The notes beneath the pieces are model-generated. The model worked only from the letters and a program-made list of their open reading frames with translations, ran no database searches and was not told where the DNA came from. Shown one piece after another: positions 27,975 to 35,053 of a stretch of 46,495 bases of DNA. The position numbers and the translations under genes were made by a program. The stretch comes from Terriglobales bacterium (GTDB taxonomy: Bacteria; Acidobacteriota; Terriglobia; Terriglobales; Acidobacteriaceae), in NCBI GenBank assembly GCA_025927855.1, contig JAICKN010000002.1:1-46495 (forward strand), in the 5' to 3' direction. Within the stretch, counting starts at the first letter, position 1. Each line of letters begins with the position of its first letter.

Positions 27975-28001
27975 GCTCTTTTACACGTCAAAGCTCTTTT
28001 A
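27966..28001 (+). repeat. 18-bp tandem duplication spanning the trxA stop codon
   Basis: Two adjacent 18-bp units, CACGTC-T-AAGCTCTTTTA (27966-27983) and CACGTC-A-AAGCTCTTTTA (27984-28001), differ at one base. The T copy supplies the TAA stop of trxA; the A copy would read through as HVKALL in the same frame. Confidence 0.9.
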
Positions 28002-28024
28002 GAAGATACGCGCTCGACAGTTAT

Positions 28025-28051
28025 GAAAGGCCGGACCTAGTCCGGCCTTTC
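28025..28051. terminator. Bidirectional Rho-independent terminator between trxA and the ferredoxin gene
   Basis: A perfect 12-bp stem (GAAAGGCCGGAC / GTCCGGCCTTTC) with a 3-nt CTA loop. On the plus strand CTAATTTTATTT follows. It lies between the convergent trxA and ferredoxin genes, 6 bp from the ferredoxin stop, and can serve trxA well; its minus-strand T-run is weaker. Confidence 0.88.
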
Positions 28052-28056
28052 TAATT

Positions 28057-28416
28057 TTATTTCTTCGGCAAGCGGTGTTCGCAGGAGGGCGCGTTCAGGC
28101 AGGAATCGGGGATTAACAATCTTTCGACGGGCTTTCCGCCGACAATGTGCGAATCGACGATTTCTTCCACATCCTGCATGCTCACCCGCCCATACCAAAC
28201 TGCTTCGGGATAAATCACTACATTCGGGCCGTGTTCGCATTGATCGAGGCAGCCGGACTGGTTGGCGCGAACTTTCCCCTTCAGACCGCGCTCCGCCAGC
28301 TTTACCTTAAACAATTTTTGCAACTCCGCCCGCCCTGCCGGATCACAACAACCTCTGGGATGGCCCTCAGGACGCTGATTCCCGCAGACAAAGATATGCT
28401 TCTCAAATTTCGGCAT
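28057..28416 (-). CDS. Thioredoxin-like [2Fe-2S] ferredoxin
   Basis: 119 residues, with the thioredoxin-like ferredoxin fold. Cluster ligands are likely Cys11 (HIFVCGNQR), Cys23 or Cys24 (GCCDP), Cys56 and Cys60 (SGCLDQCEHGPN). YPEAVWYGRV is also typical. Proteins of this family carry one [2Fe-2S] cluster and act in electron transfer or Fe-S delivery. Cys105 and Cys111 in the tail are extra and probably not ligands. No redox partner is encoded next to it. Confidence 0.9.
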   Translation of the reverse strand: MPKFEKHIFVCGNQRPEGHPRGCCDPAGRAELQKLFKVKLAERGLKGKVRANQSGCLDQCEHGPNVVIYPEAVWYGRVSMQDVEEIVDSHIVGGKPVERLLIPDSCLNAPSCEHRLPKK

Positions 28417-28646
28417 GAAACTACTTTAGCGGATTTGTTCAGACGATGAAACTTCGCCACTCTCCCCGTCCGATAAACCTGCAAGATTGCAGAGAGGGAA
28501 GAGACTGGGCCAAGAGTCCTCTGTAATCTCAGTGCTCTCGGCGGTAGAAGATGATTGCATTGAAAGCGCGAAAGTAAGCGAAGCTACGCCGCATCTGGTA
28601 TCTTTGTGTCTCTGTATCTGGAAGTGGAATCTGTTCGCCGGATGCG

Positions 28647-29936
28647 ATGGTGACCCCTGAAAACGCCCGCCCCGAGCCCTCCCGCCTATACCGCTGGACG
28701 GTTTTGCTCTTCGTCAGTCTGGCGATGTTCGGCAACTATTACTTCTACGACGCGCTCAGTCCGCTTGTGGACGTTCTGCAACGGCAGTTGCACTTTACCA
28801 ACCAGAATATCGGGCTGCTGAACGCCTTTTACAGCATTGCGCCTATCGCGACTGTCCTCATCGGCGGGGTGATCATTGACCGCATCGGCACACGTAAAGC
28901 CACGCTCCTGTTCGGCATCATCTGCCTCATCGGTTCCATTATCACTGCGGCCACCCCTTCGTTCTGGGTCATGGCCACAGGCCGGTTCGTCTTCGGCATG
29001 GGGGCCGAATCGCTGATCGTTTCAATCACTACGGCCATTGCTAAATGGTTCCGCGGGAAAGAACTGAGTTTTGCGCTTGGGATCAGCCTGACAATTTCGC
29101 GTTTTGGAAGCTGGCTGGCGCAGAATTCGCCCACTTGGGCGCACACGGCTTATAGCAATTGGCAAACGCCGTGGATCATCGGAATAGGATTTGTGACCCT
29201 GTGCGTGATTGGACCTATCATTTACTGGATATTGGAAGTCCGCGCCGAACGCCTTTATTCATTAGGCAGCGCCGGGCAGACCGACAAAATCGTTGCTGCT
29301 GACATTCTGAAGTTCGGGAAGTCGTACTGGTATCTGGTCGCGCTCTGCGTCTTGTTCTATTCGTGCATCTTTCCGTTCGAGACCTTCGCCGTCAAATTTT
29401 TTATGGATGCGCACCATGCCACCCGCGAACTGGGCGGCTTCATGCTGAGCGTTTTGACCGCATTTACTATGTTCGGCACGCCTGTGTTCGGCCTGGTTGC
29501 CGATAAAGTCGGTAAGCGGGCCCTGCTGATGATGTGCGGTTCACTGCTGCTGGTTCCCAGCTTCATCCTGCTGGGATATGCCCGGATAAATCTGTATTTG
29601 CCCATGGCCCTGATGGGCTTGGCTTTCTCTCTGGTCCCGGCAATTATTTGGCCTTCGGTGGCGTACCTGACTGATCAGCGAAGCCTGGGCACGGCATACG
29701 GCCTGATGACCATGATCCAGAATATCGGCATGGCAGGATTTAACTCTCTTCTGGGATGGGCCAATGACCATACCCATGCGGCGGCTGACAATCCGGCAGG
29801 GTACAATTTAATGTTGCGGATCCTCATAGTTGTGGGGTGTGTAGCGGTATTTTTTGCATTTTTGCTCCGCCAGAGAGAAACTGGCCCCCACGGGCATGGG
29901 TTAGAGACAATAACGACTGCCTCCCCGGCCGCCTGA
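28647..29936 (+). CDS. Major facilitator superfamily transporter
   Basis: 429 residues with about 12 predicted transmembrane helices. MFS signature A between helices 2 and 3 is GGVIIDRIGTRK, and a related copy in the second half is GLVADKVGKRA. The FGNYYFYDALSPLV start and the SRFGSWLAQNSPTW segment are distinctive, and I recall them from the MFSD1-like branch, but substrate is not deducible. It stands alone, with 230 bp upstream and 141 bp before the sigma factor. Confidence 0.9.
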   Translation: MVTPENARPEPSRLYRWTVLLFVSLAMFGNYYFYDALSPLVDVLQRQLHFTNQNIGLLNAFYSIAPIATVLIGGVIIDRIGTRKATLLFGIICLIGSIITAATPSFWVMATGRFVFGMGAESLIVSITTAIAKWFRGKELSFALGISLTISRFGSWLAQNSPTWAHTAYSNWQTPWIIGIGFVTLCVIGPIIYWILEVRAERLYSLGSAGQTDKIVAADILKFGKSYWYLVALCVLFYSCIFPFETFAVKFFMDAHHATRELGGFMLSVLTAFTMFGTPVFGLVADKVGKRALLMMCGSLLLVPSFILLGYARINLYLPMALMGLAFSLVPAIIWPSVAYLTDQRSLGTAYGLMTMIQNIGMAGFNSLLGWANDHTHAAADNPAGYNLMLRILIVVGCVAVFFAFLLRQRETGPHGHGLETITTASPAA

Positions 29937-30077
29937 AATAGACCGTTTCGGACCGTAAATTCTGAGGCCCGGCACCAAGGTGGCTGCCAAAAGCAGCCGT
30001 TGACGCGGGTTGGCCCCGGCATTTACGCTGCCCAAGGTGGGCACGGAAGTCACGTGGGGCGGGGGAAATTCAGGTTC

Positions 30078-30797
30078 ATGACTACCCATTCCAGGCTTGC
30101 GGATGGCCCTTTCCAGGGTACTTACGACACGCAAAGGGTACAACGAAAACAGACTTTTGCCGCATCTGACCTAGTGCGGCCGGAAAAGCCGGATTTGACG
30201 ACCGCGAGAAAAGTACAGGGCAACGGACTTACCGAAGCAGAGGCGATCGAACGCGCCAAGCAAGGAGATGCAGAGGCCTTTCAGGCGCTCTACAACCTGC
30301 ATAAGCGCAGGGTGTACTCGTTATGCTTGCGCATGACCTCAAACACAGCGGAAGCCGAGGATCTGACGCAGGAAGCTTTCCTCCAACTGTTCCGCAAGAT
30401 CAGCACCTTTCGCGGCGAGTCGGCTTTTTCCACCTGGCTGCACAGAATGTCAGTCAACGTGGTTTTAATGCATCTGCGCAAGAAGGGCCTTCCGGTAGTT
30501 CCGCTCGAAGATACGATAGAGACCGAGGAAGATGCGCCGAAAAAGGAGCCCGGCGCGCCGGACGTCCGACTGGCAGGAGCAGTAGACCGGTTGCAGATAC
30601 AGCGCGCCGTAGACGCTTTGCCGCCGGGGTATCGGCAGATTTTTGTGCTGCATGATGTAGAGGGGTATGAGCACAATGAGATTGCTGAGATGGTGGGTTG
30701 CTCCATCGGCAATAGCAAGTCGCAGTTGCATAAAGCGCGTTTGAAGTTACGGGAGCTTCTTCGCCGGAACCGGGCTGGAAAGTACGGTTACCGGTAA
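30078..30797 (+). CDS. ECF-type RNA polymerase sigma factor
   Basis: 239 residues from ATG 30078; a TTG at 30000 in the same frame is possible but less likely. Region 2 (about 60-130) has [32 protein letters not shown] and [18 protein letters not shown]. Region 4 (about 165-230) has [27 protein letters not shown] with its helix-turn-helix. An N-terminal extension of about 50 residues precedes region 2. The next gene, 33 bp downstream, encodes the membrane zinc-binding anti-sigma factor, so activity is probably released by an envelope signal. Confidence 0.95.
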   Translation: MTTHSRLADGPFQGTYDTQRVQRKQTFAASDLVRPEKPDLTTARKVQGNGLTEAEAIERAKQGDAEAFQALYNLHKRRVYSLCLRMTSNTAEAEDLTQEAFLQLFRKISTFRGESAFSTWLHRMSVNVVLMHLRKKGLPVVPLEDTIETEEDAPKKEPGAPDVRLAGAVDRLQIQRAVDALPPGYRQIFVLHDVEGYEHNEIAEMVGCSIGNSKSQLHKARLKLRELLRRNRAGKYGYR

Positions 30798-30830
30798 GAG
30801 TTCCGGGGGAATGAACGGGAGAGAGGCAGT

Positions 30831-31547
30831 ATGGACTGCGAGCAGTTTAATCAGGTCCTGCCGGAAATCATTGACGGCCAGGTCCGCGACTTCTCCAGGG
30901 AAGACCGGATCGGTGTGCTGGATGGCCAGCAGAATGAATACGAACAGCATTTAAGGGCTTGTCCGGAATGCGCGGAATTGATGGCCGATCTGCAGATGAT
31001 CTCCATCCAGGCGCAGAGCCTGCATGGTGAAGAGGAACCCAGCCCGCGCGTATGGAACCGGATTGAGATCGCGCTCCGGCAGGAGGGGCTCATCCATGAA
31101 ATTCCTCAACCGGAAATCGTCTTCAGCAAGGTCCCGCGCCGCTGGCGTATTCCCCGCTTTGTGCCCATTGCCATCGCCGCATTGATCGTCCTGAGCGCGG
31201 TGGGCTATAAACGCCTTTCGGCTCCGCCCCAGGCCGGGGACAAAGTTGCAGTGGTTGCCACTCCAGCGGTGAAGAATGAGCAGGCAGCGACGGCCAAAGC
31301 AAAAGTTTTCCGCGCCAGGAATGCCGTAAAAAGCGACCAGGACTTTCTCGCGCTGGTTGCGGCGCGGCGGCCCAATATGCGCGCCAAGTATGAACAGGAT
31401 TTGCAGCGCGTGAACGCCTACATTCAGGACGCGGAGAATTCCGTGGAAATGGATCCCAACGATCAGTTGGCGCAACAGGATTTGATGGACGCGTACCAGC
31501 AGAAGGAAGTGATGTACCAGTTAGCTTTAGACCGCTCTTTGCCGTAA
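30831..31547 (+). CDS. Membrane anti-sigma factor with zinc-binding (ZAS) motif
   Basis: 238 residues. The N-terminal cytoplasmic domain carries Cys3 and the H-x3-C-x2-C motif of zinc anti-sigma domains (His40, Cys44, Cys47 in QHLRACPEC). One transmembrane helix spans about 110-126. The C-terminal part is periplasmic, Ala/Lys-rich then helical (about 160-235), and could be a sensor. Pairing with the sigma factor is inferred from the motif and the 33-bp gap. Confidence 0.88.
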   Translation: MDCEQFNQVLPEIIDGQVRDFSREDRIGVLDGQQNEYEQHLRACPECAELMADLQMISIQAQSLHGEEEPSPRVWNRIEIALRQEGLIHEIPQPEIVFSKVPRRWRIPRFVPIAIAALIVLSAVGYKRLSAPPQAGDKVAVVATPAVKNEQAATAKAKVFRARNAVKSDQDFLALVAARRPNMRAKYEQDLQRVNAYIQDAENSVEMDPNDQLAQQDLMDAYQQKEVMYQLALDRSLP

Positions 31548-31617
31548 AGTTTGGGATGAGATTGCGTTGCGCCACGTCACTCTGCCGGGACAACAAAGAA
31601 TGCAGAGGATAAAGCAA

Positions 31618-32499
31618 ATGGCAGCAAAACGTAGCATGGGGAGAGGATTCATGGACAGCAGAACCCGTACGATCACTGTGGCCGCAGGGATCGTGCTTAT
31701 TGCGGCAGTCATCGCCTCCGGCGAAACAAAAAAGGAACTCCGTTTCCCCGTGGGACGCAAAGCCATGGTCTCCATCAGCAACGAATATGGCCCCATTTCT
31801 GTAAAGCCCAATGCGGGCAGAGAAGTCGTCATTACCTTCACAACGTATTCCGACAAGGTGGATATTGCGCAATCCCAGCGGGGAAACCGCATTAACGTGA
31901 CCGCCTATCCCCGGGCGGGAGCCGACGCCCAGACCGGGCGCGTGGATTTTGAGGTTTTGGTCCCGGCAGATGCCAGCATGACTTTGCGCACCAACTCCGG
32001 CAGCCTGCACGTGGAGAGATTACGCGGCGACGTGAGCCTGGAAGAAACCGCCGGCGATGTGGATGTGCGCGACTTCAGCGGAGCGCATGTGCATATCAAG
32101 ACGCTCGACAGCCCCATCATGCTTACCAATGTTCATGATGGCCACGTGGATATTACTTCCGTGGACGGCAGCATCGTTCTGAATGCCGTAAGTGGACCGC
32201 TGGTCCAGGTCAACTCCACAAGCGGTAACATCCAATATGACGGGGACTTCGGCGCGGGAGGCGAATATCTGCTCAGCAGCCATACCGGAAATATTGATGC
32301 CATCGCTCCCTCATATGCGTCCATTGATGTCGTGGCCAGTTCGGTCAATGGGCAGGTCATCAATGACTTCACCCTGCAGCCTGAGCGTGTTCCGTTTATC
32401 TCGCGGGCCGGGAGTGCCTTCGCGGGTACCATGAACAAGGCGGCTTCGCAGGTAAAGTTGCTCTCCTTCAGTGGTAGAATCCACCTCAAGAAGCGCTGA
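31618..32499 (+). CDS. DUF4097 beta-helix family exported protein
   Basis: 293 residues from ATG 31618 (AGAGGA 8 nt upstream); ATG 31651 with GGGGAG also fits. A signal anchor or signal peptide (TITVAAGIVLIAAVIASG) precedes a repetitive beta domain with the DUF4097 pattern of short strands: SLHVERLRGDVSLEETAGD, VDVRDFSG, SGNIQYDG and HTGNIDA. Such domains often follow ECF sigma/anti-sigma pairs. The role is unknown, probably a surface or periplasmic effector or sensor of this sigma module. The stop is 56 bp before aroK. Confidence 0.85.
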   Translation: MAAKRSMGRGFMDSRTRTITVAAGIVLIAAVIASGETKKELRFPVGRKAMVSISNEYGPISVKPNAGREVVITFTTYSDKVDIAQSQRGNRINVTAYPRAGADAQTGRVDFEVLVPADASMTLRTNSGSLHVERLRGDVSLEETAGDVDVRDFSGAHVHIKTLDSPIMLTNVHDGHVDITSVDGSIVLNAVSGPLVQVNSTSGNIQYDGDFGAGGEYLLSSHTGNIDAIAPSYASIDVVASSVNGQVINDFTLQPERVPFISRAGSAFAGTMNKAASQVKLLSFSGRIHLKKR

Positions 32500-32555
32500 T
32501 CTTTGCGCTTATTCACGAACAAAATCAGCGGGGAAATAGTCCCGGCTCATAAGCG

Positions 32556-33143
32556 ATGTTCCAGCCAGCTTCGCCATCCGGTGCAGGTGTCTCGAATTCA
32601 TGCCGGATTGTGTTTTTAGTCGGCTTTATGGGCGCGGGCAAAACGACCGTGGGCCGCATGCTTGCCGCGCGGCTGGGCTGGCCATTCGAGGACTTGGATG
32701 ACCGGATTCAGGCGCGGGAAAAGCGCGTGATCGCGCAGATTTTCCACGATTCCGGAGAGGCGGCATTTCGTGATGCTGAACATGCCGCGCTCCAGGAATT
32801 GTTGGCGGAGGAGAGCAGCCAGCCCCGCATTGTGGCTTTAGGCGGCGGCGCATTTGTGCAGGCCCGGAATGCCGCGCTGCTCAGGGAAGCAGGAGCGGTT
32901 TCCGTATTTCTGGATGCGCCCGCGGATGAATTATTTGACCGCAGCGGAAAGCAGGAAGTTGGAGGAGAAAAAGTGGAACGTCCTCTCCGTCGCAGCCGCG
33001 AGCAATTTACGGATTTATACGGCGCGCGCAGAGCGCATTATCTTGCTGCATCATGCCGCGTTGAGACACAGGCGAAAAGTGTGGAGGCGGTGGCCGGAGA
33101 AATAATTTCGCTTCTGGGTCTGCAAGCGGTGGCCAAAGTTTAG
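32556..33143 (+). CDS. aroK: Shikimate kinase
   Basis: 195 residues, a little longer than typical (about 170) because of an N-terminal extension of about 17 residues. It phosphorylates shikimate in the aromatic amino acid pathway. Walker A is GFMGAGKTTVG, the shikimate-binding Asp lies in EDLDDRI, GGGAF is the conserved glycine segment and ERPLR is the lid Arg motif. No other aro gene is in the window. Confidence 0.94.
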   Translation: MFQPASPSGAGVSNSCRIVFLVGFMGAGKTTVGRMLAARLGWPFEDLDDRIQAREKRVIAQIFHDSGEAAFRDAEHAALQELLAEESSQPRIVALGGGAFVQARNAALLREAGAVSVFLDAPADELFDRSGKQEVGGEKVERPLRRSREQFTDLYGARRAHYLAASCRVETQAKSVEAVAGEIISLLGLQAVAKV

Positions 33144-33156
33144 TGGAGGGTTCGTT

Positions 33157-33912
33157 GTGAAAAAAGGGGTATTCGCGTTTGGAATTCTGTTGCTGTTCGC
33201 AGCATCACCGGTTTTTCTTTCCGCAAAAAGTAAAGATGCAAAGAGCAAGGAAAAATCACCGGCAAGCCAAATGGTGGATTCAGGCTCCTTCGGCATTTTT
33301 CAGAATGGCCGCCGTGTGGCAACTGAAGTCTTTTCCATCTCGACAAGCGATGGCGTGAGCACCGTAGAATCGCGCATACAGGCACCAGACAGTAACGAAG
33401 CCCGCCAGACTTCGAAGATGCAGATTGGTGCGGATGGAAGCCTTATCAGTTATGAATGGCACGAACTGCAGGAGCCGAACGCCGAATTGACTTTGATGCC
33501 CAAGAACGAATTCCTTACCGAACAGCTCAAGCAGAGCGCCACTTCCAAGCCTATGGAGCACCCGTTCCTCATGCCCCGGACTTCCGTCATTCTGGATGAC
33601 AATTTTACGGTGCAGCGGGAGGTATTTGCCTGGCGTTTTCTGGCTTCATCCTGCAAGCAGGAGAAAACAGATTTCAAGTGCGCGGCTAGTTTGTTTGGAA
33701 CGATCGATCCGCAGGAGGCGAATTCTATCCCGGTCACCGCCCAACCCGGAGGAGTGGACGAAATCTCCGTGCGTGGTGTGAAGCGGCAGCTGTGGAAGGT
33801 CAACCTTAAAAGCGATTCAGAGATGTGGTCGCTATGGCTGGACCCCTCCGACCATTACAAATTGATCCGCTTGACCCGCGATGGGGTGAATATGGAGGTC
33901 CTCCGGGATTGA
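33157..33912 (+). CDS. Exported protein of unknown function (DUF3108-like)
   Basis: 251 residues from a GTG start with GGAGG upstream, 13 bp after aroK and so probably co-translated with it. A signal peptide (KKGVFAFGILLLFAASPVFLS) precedes a mature protein with beta-rich segments (GSFGIFQNGRRVATEVFSI, ADGSLISYEWHELQ, KRQLWKVNL, EMWSLWLDPSDHYKLIRL). The pattern of a lipid- or glycan-carrier-like beta-sandwich recalls DUF3108 proteins, but I cannot confirm it. Two cysteines (in SSCKQ and FKCAA) could form a disulfide. Confidence 0.75.
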   Translation: MKKGVFAFGILLLFAASPVFLSAKSKDAKSKEKSPASQMVDSGSFGIFQNGRRVATEVFSISTSDGVSTVESRIQAPDSNEARQTSKMQIGADGSLISYEWHELQEPNAELTLMPKNEFLTEQLKQSATSKPMEHPFLMPRTSVILDDNFTVQREVFAWRFLASSCKQEKTDFKCAASLFGTIDPQEANSIPVTAQPGGVDEISVRGVKRQLWKVNLKSDSEMWSLWLDPSDHYKLIRLTRDGVNMEVLRD

Positions 33913-33940
33913 GCGGTTGCGAAGATTTCTGTGAGTTCAA

Positions 33941-35023
33941 ATGGCGCTTATTGATACACGAACGGCGAAAGTCCTGCTTACGGTGTTGCTGTTCGTCCTC
34001 GTGCTGGGTTTTTTATATGTAGCGCATTACACGCTGATTTCTTTTCTTTTCGCAATTTTCTTTGCCTATCTGGTGGACCCCGCTGTTTCCAGCCTGCAGA
34101 AATGGACGCATAGCCGGGGCGCTTCCATCGCCATCATTTACGTGCTGCTCCTGGTTTTGCTCGCAACGTTCTTCTTTTTCGTCGGGCCGCGGATTGGCAG
34201 GCAGGCGCAACGCCTGAGCGAATCATTCCCCGATGTTCTTAAAGATGTAAGTTCCGGCCAGATTGCTTTAACCATTGGGAACCAGCATGGCTGGAGCGAG
34301 TCCACGAAAAGGTGGTTGCAGCGTTACCTGGCCAGCCATCAGCGGAGCCTGTTGCACATTGCCCAGCGTGTGGGCATCCGCGCCGCCGAAGTGGCCAAAG
34401 ATGCATGGCTGCTGTTTTTGGTGCCAATTCTGGCCGCGTTTTTCCTTAAAGACGGGCGCGCTTTTGGCGAAGTGCTGCTTTCCTTTATGCATACCCGCGC
34501 CCAGCGCGAATTCATGCAGGGCGTAATGGGCGACCTGAACCACATGCTGGCCCACTTCATCCGCGCACAGCTGACGCTGGCGGCATTTTCTTTGCTCGCC
34601 TATACCAGTTTCATGGGAGCCATGCGCATGCCTTACGCTATGATGCTCGGCACGGCCGGCGGCATGATGGAATTCATTCCGGTGGTTGGCCCGCTGCTCG
34701 CCGCCGCAGTCATTCTGAGCGTGGCCCTGCTTTTGAGTTATTCCCATTGGGTTTGGCTTTTGCTTTTCCTGGCAGCGTGGCGGCTTATTCAGGATTACGT
34801 GATCTCGCCGCGCATTATGGGCCGCAGTTTGGAACTGCACCCACTGGCCGCCATTTTCGGGGTGCTGGCCGGTGGTGAAATCGCCGGCGTTCTCGGCGTT
34901 TACCTTTCCATCCCGGTCATGGCCGGCCTGCGCATCGTATGGCGGCGCTGGCAGTTATACGCGGAAAAACGGCAGTTCGGCCCGCTCAACGAATTTGTCT
35001 TTCCGGCAGAGCCGCGCGAGTAG
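33941..35023 (+). CDS. AI-2E family transporter (PerM/TqsA-like permease)
   Basis: 360 residues with paired hydrophobic segments at the N terminus (about 10-30, 32-50, 58-80), a central soluble part and C-terminal helices. The family motif region is seen in AYLVDP, LVPILAAFFLKDGRAF, YAMMLGTAGGMMEFIPVVGPLLAA and IQDYVISPRIMG. Family members export AI-2, ions or other small molecules; the substrate here is unknown. It lies between the 33157 gene (28 bp gap) and polA (30 bp gap). Confidence 0.92.
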   Translation: MALIDTRTAKVLLTVLLFVLVLGFLYVAHYTLISFLFAIFFAYLVDPAVSSLQKWTHSRGASIAIIYVLLLVLLATFFFFVGPRIGRQAQRLSESFPDVLKDVSSGQIALTIGNQHGWSESTKRWLQRYLASHQRSLLHIAQRVGIRAAEVAKDAWLLFLVPILAAFFLKDGRAFGEVLLSFMHTRAQREFMQGVMGDLNHMLAHFIRAQLTLAAFSLLAYTSFMGAMRMPYAMMLGTAGGMMEFIPVVGPLLAAAVILSVALLLSYSHWVWLLLFLAAWRLIQDYVISPRIMGRSLELHPLAAIFGVLAGGEIAGVLGVYLSIPVMAGLRIVWRRWQLYAEKRQFGPLNEFVFPAEPRE

Positions 35024-35053
35024 CAAGCTCTCTCCCGCTGATAAACTGAATAG

